Part shown: positions 46,701 through 56,880 of the stretch, piece by piece | How the letters are laid out: every line of letters starts with the position of its first letter | Position numbering within the stretch: the first letter of the stretch is position 1 | Assembly: GCA_022605425.2 (NCBI GenBank) | Contig: CM061246.1 | Location: forward strand, 310,001-374,000 | Source: Hamiltosporidium tvaerminnensis | Lineage: Eukaryota > Microsporidia > Dubosqiidae | DNA length: 64,000 nucleotides | Direction: 5' to 3' | Made by a program: the position numbers and the translations under genes | Notes under the pieces: generated by a model | The model's input: only the letters and a program-made list of their open reading frames with translations | Databases searched by the model: none | What the model was told of the DNA's origin: nothing

Positions 46701-47579
46701 TGTCAACATTGTAATGAATCTGGTAAGACTGTAGATCATCTAGCAACTAGATGTGAAAAAATGCTAGGCCATGACTATACCAGACGGCATAATGAAGTGG
46801 TTAGATGCCTACACCTACTTCTCCTAAATAGATATAAGTTTAAGTCTTCAAAACGAATAAGGAGTCACTCAGTTCAAGAAATTCTTGATAATGAGTATGC
46901 AGAGATAAGAGTGGACACCAGAATAAAAACTGATGTTAAAATTCGGAATAACAGACCGGACATATTTATTTTAGATAAGAAGAAGAATAAGATAACACTC
47001 ATTGAAGTAGGAATCACTTCCAAAGATTCACTTCAAATAGTTGAAACTGAAAAACTTAGGAAGTATGACCTGCTAGCCAATGAGTTGGGTCTTATTTATA
47101 GGTGTAGTGTTGAGATAATCCCTTATGTGATGACCTGGGACGGTATTGTGACAAAATACCATAAATCTCATCTTAAACGACTAGAAATACCCATGAATGT
47201 AGAGGCATACATTCAGTCTATAGTACTTAAGAAAACAGTCGAAACAATTTCCTTTGATCGACGAAGAGGACTTGAGTCAGGACTAAATGCCGAAGAGAGC
47301 TGGGAGAGAGCGTCAATGGGTGTTATTATGAGATCAGAGATGCATGAGGAACCAATACCCCCTTTAAAAGAAGCGAAAAGAGAGGAAGATGGTGTTAAAA
47401 TTTTAAAACCAAAAAATAATACACCCCTTATTTCACAAGGAGGAACCACTTTAGAGGAACCGACCAATAACATAAATGAAGAGTCGGATTTGGAAGAAGA
47501 GAAAATAGTGGTTAAAGAGGTAGAAGAAAACATATAAAAACGTTAAAAATATTTTAACCCAGAATTTTATTAAATAAAA
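43770..47579 (+). mobile_element. Intact R4-like non-LTR retrotransposon RT-6
   Basis: The 3.81-kb element is bounded by a perfect 13-bp target duplication. It contains one uninterrupted frame (43,776-47,537), only six bases of sequence before the ATG and 42 bases after the stop. The 3' end reads AACCCAGAATTTTATTAAAT with no poly(A). It lies about 0.5 kb beyond the 3' end of the proline-rich gene in arm B. All parts needed for target-primed reverse transcription are visible in its protein, so it is potentially active or very recently so. Confidence 0.96.
43776..47537 (+). CDS. Retrotransposon polyprotein: RT, CCHC finger, restriction-like endonuclease
   Basis: The protein should nick DNA and copy its own RNA at the nick. 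Of 1,253 residues, about 1-360 form a Pro/Ser-rich then basic helical region with no recognisable zinc finger or Myb domain. FYRGLSE and FWSTMW (about 385-412) are typical of the R4/Dong-like group. RT follows: GIDGIYNF, YRPITCMSNLYKL, motif A DVKKAYDS (Asp580), motif B GILQGDSLSPLLF, motif C FIDDLK (Asp684, Asp685), GLEINKEKS and YKYLGI. A CX2CX8HX4C finger starts at Cys976. The endonuclease has RPD (Asp1062) and IEVG (Glu1077), then EKLRKY. An acidic tail ends it. The clade is judged from layout and motifs, not from a tree. Confidence 0.95.
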   Translation: MGRKKNVSSEILKNTKIKAANDADEVKKSDSEVQKCKLHPPAISLPSSSYTTITPPLPSQTCSKMQNSGLDTLPSPNAPVPSSVEVPACEPSYDMTNPCTLAIPEGNRLMALQTIFDSVTADPKEWPRIVFFAVQTRFERMPRNGWTELHRYYNEKFGCTETLEVLKKLAQSEMGKEVKSEENGERRRIATCLADTCTLTDTTEYINLRDKFLSKIKEISENEIGKVVVRTRKHPNELVDSKVLDLINRVVGEYAGAHVPESITEVAYIMQAAQVCYDEATRKEKPRSAWKENIESKISKLVLSKDLLEKARKQEKLSTSETKSLKKIMREFNLNLSSVTDLSEALVKKNESLNIYEKKITMHESRKKFRKENRMFELFRGRFYRGLSERVESEHVVSRDEIVSFWSTMWNKNDDAVTYDDYLIPFVSDNHPTTFPSLDEFVNIINWLPNWKAAGIDGIYNFFIKKLTTLHKYIYDIVKVICLEGTPQADWFYCGLTYLIPKGIPRRGSDYRPITCMSNLYKLTTKCVTKVVQLEVERRGLLAENQLGAVRGVQGAKEQALLNIALNKEYGNNLKATWIDVKKAYDSINHAYLTQCIENLNLPDWILKFIKVIISKWKIDISVGPEKIMSKKIDRGILQGDSLSPLLFVLCMDPLSRKLNEKYTKVTVQTDAESHSTNHLLFIDDLKLLAKDSSTLSAMTGEAKEFLEVIGLEINKEKSATNDTCCEDTATLLEGVSVYKYLGIIEDSRGIPTRSSFEEVQSKLISRVERLCHTRLNAKNLFSAINQHAISLINYHIGVLRLEPADFSKLDDAVRAVLVKNKIHLRPGCKERLYLPRTELGRGLHSVELRSEHMLLQLLDCLEKSKEISTRRAAILKVENNNKTHLALIKGFLKVKYRLVEEVTKKSLEEAQLAKLYNEIEKRKLHSKLYNARKNELVMFSDSSRWLKRGNIRPRNEAVFCYIQDRNVFWGADGVCQHCNESGKTVDHLATRCEKMLGHDYTRRHNEVVRCLHLLLLNRYKFKSSKRIRSHSVQEILDNEYAEIRVDTRIKTDVKIRNNRPDIFILDKKKNKITLIEVGITSKDSLQIVETEKLRKYDLLANELGLIYRCSVEIIPYVMTWDGIVTKYHKSHLKRLEIPMNVEAYIQSIVLKKTVETISFDRRRGLESGLNAEESWERASMGVIMRSEMHEEPIPPLKEAKREEDGVKILKPKNNTPLISQGGTTLEEPTNNINEESDLEEEKIVVKEVEENI

Positions 47580-47592
47580 ATAAACCAAATCT
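47580..47592. repeat. Target-site duplication of RT-6, right
   Basis: It is identical to 43,757-43,769. Confidence 0.95.
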
Positions 47593-48099
47593 TCCGACAT
47601 TTAAGCAATCATTTAATAAAATATCAGTATACATTTTGTTTTGATACTTTTATTTTCGAAAAAATCTAAATATTATTTTAAATCGGGATTTGGGTGGAAT
47701 AACTTTTCATTTAAAATGTTTGAAAGTAAAACCGCCATATGTGAATTATTTCTTTTACCGAAAAATTATTAGATTCATACGAAGTATTTTAAATTGACCA
47801 ATATTTTTATTGGATTATTTCTATATTTTTTCTATTAAATTTAAACTTGTTTTTTGAATTAAAATATTTTATATGTAAGATATATAAATACAATCGCTGG
47901 CCAGATTTGTATTTAAAGTCAATAGTCTTTTAATGCATTAGCAAGGTAAGTTTAAGTAATTTACTATATGATGATATTCAACTTAGTTACTATTTTATAT
48001 ATGAAGATAAAAAAATATTTAATATTCATATTAATGTCTATTTAGGTTTGCAGATTATATAAATTTAGAAAAAAAAAATGAAAAAAACTTTTTTTGGCT
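47593..48099. other. Intergenic, downstream of the proline-rich gene in arm B
   Basis: It is the close counterpart of 4,834-5,335. Nothing beyond AT-rich sequence and T-runs is seen. Confidence 0.6.
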
Positions 48100-49575
48100 T
48101 TACTTAATGTGGGTAATGTAGATCCAATATCCAAGGCCAGATACAGCTACTAACGACAAAACAGATAAAATAATAATCAGAACTACTTTTCCGATATCCC
48201 ATTCTCCTTTTTTCTTAACTTTTTCTGAAGATTCTTCGGCTTTTTCTGGTTTGGACAATTTTTTTTGTTTCTCTGCTATTGGCTGGGCTGGCTGTTTTGG
48301 AATGTTTATTGGCTGGGGTGGTTGTTTTGGTGTATTTATTGGTTGGCCTGGTGTTGTAATCGGTGTTGTGATTGGTTGAGCTGGTGTTGTAACTGGGTTT
48401 GTAATTGGTTGAGCTGGTGTTGTAATTGGTTGAGCTGGTGTTGTAACTGGTGTTGCAATTGGTTGAGCTGGTGTTGTAACTGGTGTTGTAATTGGTTGAG
48501 CTGGTGTTGTAACCGGTGTTGAAATTGGTTGAGCTGGTGTTGTAACTGGTTGAGCTGGTGTTGTAACTGGTTGAGCTGGTGTTGTAATTGGTTGAGCTGG
48601 TGTTGTAACTGGTTGAGCTGGTGTTGTAATTGGTTGCTCTGGCGTTGTAATTGGTTGGTCTGGTGTTGTAATTGGTTGGTCTGGTGTTGTAATTGGTTGG
48701 TCTGGTGTTGTAATTGGTTGGTCTGGTGTTGTAATTGGTTGGTCTGGTGTTGTAATTGGTTGGTCTAGCGTTGTAATTGGTTGGTCTGGCGTTGTAATTG
48801 GTTGGCCTGGTGTTGTAATTGGTGTGTTAATTGGTTCGCCTGGTGTTGCTAATGTTTTTTTTTCGAATTTGGGTTTAGGCGGAATCGGTGGTTTTCCTTG
48901 TGACAGCTTTTCTGCAATTGGTCGCTCAGCTGTCTCTTGGCCTGCTGTTTGTTGCGCCGATGGTTTTTTTTTCAAATGTTCGGGTTTAGGCGGAATCGGT
49001 GGTTTTCCTTGTGACAGCTGTTCTGCAATTGGTTGCTCAGCTGTCTCTTGGCCTGCTGTTTGTTGCGCCGATGGTTGTTGTTTTAAATGTTTTTTTTTAG
49101 GCGGAGGCGGTCTTTTGAACGATTTTAATTGTTCGGTATGGGCTATATGTGGCCATTCTAGTGTATTTGGATTTGTACCTCCAAAGACTTTAAAAATTTG
49201 AGGACGATTTGTCATGAATGATTTTATATCTAGGCAATCATTTTCAATCAAGCTCTGAAAATTGCAAAAATATTCTTTAGAACTTATTTTGCTGTCTTTC
49301 GAAAACTTTTCATCAAATGTCAGATTTGTTGCCTCATAAAATTCTTTTGATATTTTTTTTGAATCATTGATCTCATCTAAATCAGAAATATATTTGTTCG
49401 CTATACATACCTTGTGCGAATTAGTGTTTCTTGGGGATAGATTTAAATATTTTCGTTCGATATGAATCATGCTAACAAAGTCATTTAGGACATGTTCAAC
49501 TTTCTTACGATCAACTATGAGTCTTCTTGAACATTTATCTAAACTGAAAAAAAAGAGTAGGGAAGTGAATTGCAT
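48100..49575 (-). CDS. Pro/Thr-repeat single-pass membrane protein (paralog B)
   Basis: The 491-residue product has the same plan as the protein at 3,691-4,833: signal-like N-terminus, charged domain to about 140, PPPPKKK, proline motifs, heptad-like repeats, charged hinge, transmembrane segment (about 464-486) and tail ending ITHIK. It has two PPIPPKPEHLKK-type blocks with QQTAGQETAE where paralog A has one. It also has an extra run of TTPDQPI units, so the repeat zone is about 111 residues longer overall. The ends and the charged domain are conserved with scattered substitutions and no frameshift, which suggests both copies are used. A CCC directly precedes the ATG. Function unknown; a spore-wall or surface role is only inference. 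Confidence 0.85.
   Translation of the reverse strand: MQFTSLLFFFSLDKCSRRLIVDRKKVEHVLNDFVSMIHIERKYLNLSPRNTNSHKVCIANKYISDLDEINDSKKISKEFYEATNLTFDEKFSKDSKISSKEYFCNFQSLIENDCLDIKSFMTNRPQIFKVFGGTNPNTLEWPHIAHTEQLKSFKRPPPPKKKHLKQQPSAQQTAGQETAEQPIAEQLSQGKPPIPPKPEHLKKKPSAQQTAGQETAERPIAEKLSQGKPPIPPKPKFEKKTLATPGEPINTPITTPGQPITTPDQPITTLDQPITTPDQPITTPDQPITTPDQPITTPDQPITTPDQPITTPEQPITTPAQPVTTPAQPITTPAQPVTTPAQPVTTPAQPISTPVTTPAQPITTPVTTPAQPIATPVTTPAQPITTPAQPITNPVTTPAQPITTPITTPGQPINTPKQPPQPINIPKQPAQPIAEKQKKLSKPEKAEESSEKVKKKGEWDIGKVVLIIILSVLSLVAVSGLGYWIYITHIK
48340..48850 (-). repeat. 21-bp coding repeats in paralog B
   Basis: In the coding sense the unit is ACAACACCAGMYCAACCAATT, giving TTPAQPI or TTPDQPI. The AQPI units lie nearer the C-terminus and DQPI units form a separate, more uniform block (about 48,655-48,800), indicating a recent local amplification. 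Antisense frames of this array only look like Cys/Trp-rich proteins. Confidence 0.9.
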
Positions 49576-49994
49576 GGGATTGAATTTTTTTCTCTTTTTA
49601 AAGATTCAAAATTTCCTAAAATGGTAAAAAAAACTACAATGATATGTTTATCTTACTTTTAGATTTTAGATAAGCAAAATTGTTTATTCAAGATTTAATC
49701 GGAAATATTTTACACTTTCTTATACTTTTATATTGACGAATCAGATAGCTGAAATGTTCATTTTCCGAAATATGAGCACTGCTTTTTTTACTGATATAAA
49801 TGTTTTTGATAATTAAAAATGATAATATCAATTTATTATCGAACGAATAATTTTAAAATATTTTATCGTCTTTATCTTAGCTTGAAATTTCTTGTATTTT
49901 TATTTTTAAAACTCAAAATTACATTTTGTAATTAACAATATAATTCCAAAACCTTTCAAATTTAGCATTTGAAGACTGTGGTATCGTTTGAAAT
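49576..49994. other. Upstream region of paralog B
   Basis: It closely matches 3,290-3,690 in reverse, which suggests a shared promoter region. The close match stops near 49,975 shortly before the hAT-like insertion. Confidence 0.6.
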
Positions 49995-50736
49995 CAAGGG
50001 TCTCAAAACTTTTTTTGTTCGAGGGCCAGATTGACTTTTTAAAAAAAGTCCTGCGGCCTAAGACTTCAATCTTTTTTTGTCCAGCTTACTCAAAATATCC
50101 CTTCACTTTTGTTTATTAGTATTTTTAAATCAATTTTTTTAAGTTTCATATCTATGTTCATAAAAATAAACAGTATATTAACATTTTCCATATAAAAATA
50201 CATAAATAAATTACTAAAATTTTATATGAGTCTACAGTAACGCAATTTAATCACGTAATAAATTTCTCAAGGTTTTGTTTCCGCTTTAAGCTCTACCAAT
50301 TCCATCGAAGAATCATTCTCATAAATGAAATATAAAAAAAACATTTTCATATTTAAATTAACAGATAAACACTTGAATTCGTTGCTGGGAATTTCTCTAG
50401 TAAATTTAACTCACAATGCAACAAATTGTCACCGAAAAATCTTAACCACATTAATCTCATCATTAATAAACTATGCTATATATTTTTTGTCGATTCATTT
50501 AGATTTTTTGGTTTAAAATAATAAAAAAAACAATTCCAAATCTGAAAAAATGCATAAAACGTATGAATTGTCTTTGTATTCTAAATTTTTGCCTAATTTA
50601 TCTACAATTGCAATTATATCTGTATCATCTTTCTATTTTTTGTTTATAATATTTCTTATTAAAAAAATATACTTGATAAAAAAAATCGTTGTAGGTCAGA
50701 AAAATTTGGCCGAGGGCCGTAGTTTAAAGACACGTG
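49995..50736. mobile_element. hAT-like non-autonomous DNA transposon
   Basis: The left end reads CAAGGGTCTCAAAACTTTTT followed by CGAGGGCCAGA. The right end, read in reverse, is CACGTGTCTTTAAACTACGG followed by CCCTCGGCC. Both are close to the CAGGGGTCTCAAACT...GGCC termini common in hAT elements. Flanks TTTGAAAT and GTTTAAAT agree at six of eight positions, as for a decayed 8-bp target duplication. The other arm of the duplication lacks the segment and reads straight through near 3,274. No transposase frame is present in the 742 bases, so it depended on another element. Confidence 0.75.
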
Positions 50737-52020
50737 GTTTAAATAGTAATTTTTCTGAGATTTTGTTCTTTATTTCGCTTCGAATATTGTATTCGAAAAA
50801 ATAGTATGTATAATCAATGAGTATTTTTTCAAACATCGTTATTATACAACCTATAAATTTTAGTTTGATTTATCCATTTCTTGGGAATAAAAAAATTTTT
50901 CGGCTTATACTCTTTTCCAATTTTTACAATCAATGTATATCTTGTTTAAGATTCTATAATACTTTGAAAGTTTTTGGTTTATTTTCTAATTGTCTTGACT
51001 TCTAATTTCTAAATAACGAACGAGTGTTAAGTTGTGTATTATATTTTTGTAGATGCTTAAATTGCATATAGAACTTTTTTTGAAGGTTTTAATCAATTAA
51101 AATTATATAACGATCTACTTTGTGTTATAAAGTATGTATAATCATTGTCTAATACTTATATTTCGATTATATTATTTGTTTGATATAATTAAGTATTCAA
51201 AATATGTGAACATTTAAGTTTAATAACGTACAAAAAGCAATGATTCTGGTTCAAGCATATATTTTAACCACAAAACATGTCATACTTATTCAAATTTTTT
51301 GTTAAAAAATCAACAATATATTCTAGCGAAATTTTTAAGGTGTAATTACAAATATTCAGACATTCAATATCCTGATTTGGTTGTCAATATAGATTTCCAC
51401 GGCAAAAGGTAACTAATTTGACCCTATAAAATTCATATTGGAACTGTGCAAAATTTTTTTATAAAATCAGAGTTTGATTTTTGAACCAGACAAATTTCAA
51501 AGGAAACTGCCGATTAAAGTCTTTAAGTGGTTTTTATACATGTTAATTACCATGAATAACCATGGCTTCAGTGTCTTTTCTACTAAATTAAATACAGATA
51601 GTTATTTGTTTAACGTCAAATAACATTCAAGTAGCGACATGACGAATCTTAATATATCCACATGTCATATTAAAGTTTAATTAAAAATTGATTATTTGAG
51701 CATATTTACTTTTCAATGTTTTATAAACTTCAAAATTGGTTTAAGAGTTTCAAATAAAGTTGTTAGTAGTGTAAATTTATTTGTATATTTGAATTCTATT
51801 TCATTTAAAAAAACTTATCATCTAAGATTCTCGGTTTGACAATACAACTCGATTTTATGATGATTTATAGAGAAAAATGTCATAATTCATCCAATTTTAA
51901 ATTTGGAAACAAATTAACAATTTACTATTGTCGATCTCTATTCTTAATAGAATATAAGCTAAACTGAGAATTGAGCAGAATTTATTTTAAATTTTTGTTT
52001 AATTGAATAAAATCTTTTAT
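50737..52020. other. Diverged outer flank of arm B, no gene
   Basis: It can be followed against the reverse strand of about 1,750-3,275 with many differences (for example TCGAATATTGTATTCGAA at 50,778 against a similar palindrome near 3,217). No reading frame of credible length exists. Confidence 0.55.
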
Positions 52021-52129
52021 AAAATATAAACGAATGTATCAAAAGAAAAAATTGTTCGCGGTAATTACACTTCTTCTAATTTTACTTATCTAATCTAGTT
52101 CTCTTTTAACTTTCGGTGTAAAGAATGAA

Positions 52130-53750
52130 CAAAAAAAACGCCAACATATTATGTCGCTGATTAATTCCTGGTCTTTTCTGATATATTCTTTATTCATACA
52201 AAGACGGTTGAACGAGTCAAACCATTTTATTATTGGTCTGCGTCTTAGTCCTTTGCCTTCTAACTTGCTAAATATGTTTGCTTTAGAATTCGTTTATTTG
52301 CAATTCTTGTCATATACCTGAACCAGCGTAAATATTTCTTATCCATTTTCTCCTATAATGATTATGTTTGAAGACACTATCTTCTCGTCTTGTTTCCGAT
52401 TCGAAATCTTCTGTTTGCTTCTACAACGCTTCTCGATGATCTCAGTTCAGAAGCCAGTATTATTTTACGCTTGATTAATGATAAGACACACGAGTCACAA
52501 CCATATGTTATAGTAGGAACATAAATTGAGAAGTACACAGCCTTCTTGGCTTTACCCTATATTTCATTCTTGCCTAAAAGGATTTTATTAATCGCACCAT
52601 ACAGTCTTCCGGTAGGGCTATTCTGGCGTTAAGATCTTCATGGTCTTTTATTGGCTCTTAGAGTTGTTTCAAGGGTATTAGAATCTCTAATTATTTTAAA
52701 AAGCCTTCGTTTGATTTAATTGGGTGCATTGTGTACTTTTCAAATAATACTATTGTTCCGATAAAATTTATCTATCCTATACCCTCTTTCAAAGCACTAT
52801 TTTCCAAATTTCTATATTTTCTTGCAAATCTTGTTTTTACTCTGGAAGTAAGCCTGATTCATCGGCATATGCTAATACCGTTAGTTCAATTGTTGCCACG
52901 TGTTGATTTCCGAGCTTACACTTTCTAGTTTTGCTTTTGCATTCCTTCATTATATCTTTTTGAAAAATATGAAATAAATCAGGTATAAGGATGTGTCCTT
53001 GTCTTAAACCAGAAGATGTGTCTTATTCAGACATAGCTTCAGTAAATGGTATAAAATTTTTGTATACTTCTCATAAAAATATTTTGGACTCATCTTTTTT
53101 GTGAGATCCGCCAAAGCTAAGAGGAATGCACACTATCGAATACTCCCTCTAGATCTATGAAGCACAGGTGTTCATAATTGCCTTATTCGATGGTTTTATC
53201 TGCAACTTGTCGTATTGTAACAATCAGATTCTGAGTTTCGTGGTTGTTTCGGAACCACTTTGCTCTTCATATGTAAGATTTCTACTTGTTTCTTTGGGCT
53301 TTTTACAGAGAACATTTGCATGTTTTTCCTGGGACACTTTGCAAGAGGGTGTTCTTGAGATTTTTACATTTTCTGTTATCTTTTTTCTTGTGTATTAGCT
53401 TACTAACTCATACTTCTAGTCTCTAAGTGTAAGAGTTTGCCTCTAAAATGTTCATTTTACATTTCTAAGTAAGTTTTCTTTAATTTTGCTTTAATATTTA
53501 AAAAACTCCGATTTTATTGCATGAGGTATTGAATTTTTGCAAATTTTCATTATTTCATAAGCCTTCTACAAGTCCCGTTTCGATTATTTCGGCACGTTTA
53601 TAACATCTCAAAATCATTAGTATCATTTTTAACCTTCGTGTTACGATTATTTGGGCTGAAATTTAACAACCGAAAATATTCTCTCCATCTTGCTATGACC
53701 AGTGTTTCATTCCTCAAAAGCTTTCTTAATTGCTTAGAACAAATTTTAGT
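52130..53750 (-). pseudogene. Relic of a YADD-type LINE, unrelated to the R4-like family
   Basis: The minus strand still spells the order of a LINE reverse transcriptase despite stops and shifts. RWREYFRLLN (about 53,700-53,657) comes first, then NLIVTIRQVADKTIE and FIDLEGVFDSV (motif A, about 53,161-53,127). GLRQGHILIPDLFHIF (motif B, about 53,010) and LAYADE (motif C, about 52,875) follow, and finally RWFRYMTRIANKRIL and RRRPIIKWFDSF (about 52,320-52,210), the typical C-terminal end of such proteins. It is a single, old copy; an endonuclease upstream could not be recognised. The clade cannot be fixed by eye. Confidence 0.75.
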
Positions 53751-55404
53751 TCACACAGTTTGTCATTTTTCATTTTCCATTTTCATTGAAACCTTATAAC
53801 AGCGCTTTAAAATTTGCCAAACAGTTTCCGGCTTATTACTCCCCAAACTATTTCCAACTTTTTTGACTTCTCTGATCGGTGTTTTACTTTTATTCGTCGG
53901 GTTTCATATTTCATGTAAGCTTCCTGAGATATGTTTCTCAAATATTCTTTCCGTCTATTCTTCTTTTTTAATTTTTATTTGACGAATTTAAACATCCATC
54001 CTGTCATCTTAACATTTTGTCACCTAAAGTTTGATTTTTTGCATACTGCTTCAGCTATATTCAGTATTTTTTTTGAATATATATCATGCGTTTTTCATAT
54101 TCTCTACTTGGAATTTTTTCCTCATAGATTTTACTTGTTCGAATATGAGATCTTTAAAATGATACGTTCTGTGGGTTTTGCATTTTAGAAATCTTTGTTT
54201 TTTTTAGAGATTACTTGTTTTTACATTTTTTTCTTCTTGCTGTTTTTTTTGATATTGAATACAATTTTTAGAAGTATTTGAGGAAGTTCGCTTCATGTTT
54301 CCAAGCCTATCATCAAGCCAAGTTCTATGCATTTTAGAAAGTTATTTCCGGTTACTAGTATCTAACAATTTTAAACTTTTCTTTTCATAAACATACTGCT
54401 TCAGCGAATTTATACACCTCTTTATGCGGAAATGTTTTGAGGTGATATTTATGTCATTTACTATGCAAAATTGTAGTAATCTAGATCCGCTATCTCTTTT
54501 GAGTTCTTATCTCTATGCTCCCATCACTCTTTCGGCATATTCCGGTTTACTGTCTGATTTATTATTGAGGTCTCTAAATGTAATAAAAATTGGTTTTATT
54601 AAATCAATTTTGACTTGAAAATGTTTACAAAATTCTCCCCTTCCTCTTCGATTTCGCAGTCATTTTATTGATAAACTACAAACAGGGTTAAGTCAGATTC
54701 TCTTTCTCTTATTTTTAGACCCAAATTCTTTCATTGATAAAATTCACTGAAATATAAAATTCATCTGATCTCTGTGAATTTAGAATTAAACTCTACCTTT
54801 TGCCTTTTGATTTATTAATAAGCAAAGAATACAACGGAAGTAAACCGACTTTGATCATTTCGAAACTTCATTCTTTCTTTTGGGTTTATCAATGCGGTAT
54901 ATTTTGCTTTTGTTTGCTTATTAAATCAAAAAGTTCTTATGTTTCCTACTTGTACTTTTCCTTCCATTTCCTTGAGTTTAGTTATATTTTAACCCCAGGT
55001 CATTTATTTTCATTTTAATTTGGTTGCTTTTTCTAGTGTTTTTTAAATTTTATAAATTTAGAAATTTCAAAGGATTGGCCTATTAATTTCGCGCTTGGTG
55101 AAGGGTGTGCCTTTTTAAGCTTTTAGGCCTGCAATTATCAGATAGTACTCTGCTTCCCTATGTGAAGCTTATCTCCATCCACAGCAGGACATGATTAAAA
55201 AGGGTTACATAGAATGTTTCTGAGTAGATGTCTCAGTGTTCATAAGAGCCGAGATGCACTTCTCATTTTAGCAAATATTAAGAAAATAATCACTATTTTT
55301 TTCACCCAAAATAATATAGCCAAGAGAAATTAAATATTAATTGAATATATTCCCAATTAAATCCTTTTCAGTTTTTTTACATATATTTTACCTCTTTTAT
55401 TCAT
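53751..55404. other. Gene-poor stretch, possible LINE upstream remains
   Basis: No gene is supported. The plus strand is T-rich with short open stretches that lack motifs. The LINE relic may extend into it. A patch of higher GC at about 55,080-55,270 has no match elsewhere in the window. Confidence 0.45.
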
Positions 55405-56880
55405 ATCTTTTTTCTTCCAAATCAGACTCTTCATTTATATTAATTGCCGGTTCCTCCTGTGCAGTGATTCTTAACCAAGGTGCTCGCGTCCTCCGTTAAG
55501 AACAACTCTTCTATGGCATGATCTTCACAATACCATAAAGATATCTGCAGAGAGTTGTTAGTTGTTGATGAATAAATTGTAGATACCATCATTTCATGTA
55601 GCTTTCCAGTTGAGTAGCTAATAAATCATACTTGCAAATTCATCAACTTAAGGAAACATAGTTAGAAGATTGTCTGATACGATTGTTTCAGAATATTCAT
55701 TATATATGACCGTGTCATCGTTTTGATTCCACATTATAGACCCAAAACCCATAATTTAATCACGGATAACTATATGCTTGGATTTAACAAGCTCATGTAG
55801 CCAACGATAAAATCAACTCCGGAACATCTCGAGCATACCTTCTTCTTTCGGAATTGCTTATTATTTTCATACATAGTAGCCTTTTGACACAAAAATTACA
55901 GGATTGGTTCTTCATAACTAAAGCCTCAGAAAGATCATTTATACTGCTCAAGCGCTTAAAGTAAACTCTCGCATGATTTTCTTGGGGTTTTTCGTTTCAG
56001 AAGCGGATAGTTTTCTCTATCCAAGCGCCTTGTCAAAGAGATAATCGGACAGTCAAACTTGAAGACTTTGCTATTTCTCTATTTTACATCCAAAATTTAT
56101 AGCTTCTTTTTACCTGTTGTCTCGTAATAGCATATCAGGCCAGCTTATATGATATGAGGATCGTTTATTGACTCAAGTAGATGAGCCTCAAGATATTTAC
56201 CGACTATTTGATTGCATAAATCTAGAAATTGAAAATGAACACATTCATTTACTTGTTTTCGAGTTCGTCTTATCATCTTTTTCACAAATCTCTTATAGGT
56301 TTCTTTGATTTTATCAAAAAATTTATCTTGCAGAACGATGTACTTGGGGGTGCGGGCTAAATTACATGAATTGGTGTAGCAAAAGCGAATAAACGTCGCT
56401 CTATTCTCTTCTAATTTCACTTCTTTTCAGTCTCATTTTGAGCCAACATTTTTTAAACGTCGACCGTTATCAAACCCCCGGCTTTTTCATTTTAGTACCT
56501 GTCAAGCCCTGTCCAGTCATTTCAAGGCATTCTTTCAAACCTTGTCTGTACTGCAAAAAAAACAATTCGTGTAATTTATTAAAATAGGCTGTTACCTAGT
56601 CAAATATTCTCCGTTGTGTCATTGGCCTGTGGTATTTTGGAATGGCTGAAGTAAAAGATTTACATTTCAAACGATGTGTTCCCAATCAAAAACTTTAACA
56701 AAGGAGAACGAGGGGTATTAACTAAAGGTAAGTTTTAAGCTTATTATTTCTAATCCTTTTACATGTTTGACTTGGTAGTGGATGTGTTGCTCTTCAAAAC
56801 AGTAAAAAGGTAGCGGATTCGCGGTATGTATTGCTTTCATCATTTATATTCTGCTGCTTGTAATTTTCTATGAAATTTTT
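55405..56880 (-). pseudogene. R4-like retrotransposon relic RT-7 with internal deletion
   Basis: On the minus strand the 3' part keeps an ESDLEEE-like tail (55,415-55,450). It then jumps near 55,470 to the region coding for PQADWFY and runs to the N-terminus, so most of the RT, the finger and the endonuclease are deleted. The frame at 56,145-56,420 still reads as the N-terminal domain: residues aligning with DKFLSKIKEISENEIGKVVV are DKFFDKIKETYKRFVKKMIR. Divergence is high, making this among the oldest copies. Its 5' limit is uncertain. Confidence 0.8.

Larger units (their letters stand above)
40658..52020 (-). repeat. Inverted segmental duplication, arm B
   Basis: The arm is the reverse-orientation partner of about 1.75-8.5 kb. 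It is lengthened by an intact retrotransposon (43,770-47,579), a hAT-like element (49,995-50,736) and a longer proline-rich gene. Similarity is close from 41,782 to about 49,975 and much weaker from there to about 52.0 kb. The right limit is approximate. Confidence 0.8.

Noticed and set aside
52040-52145. Extension of the inverted duplication to 52.1 kb through a match with 2,400
   Set aside because: The match is out of order relative to collinear pairs (51.55 with 2.46 kb, 51.73 with 2.06 kb), so it is probably chance.
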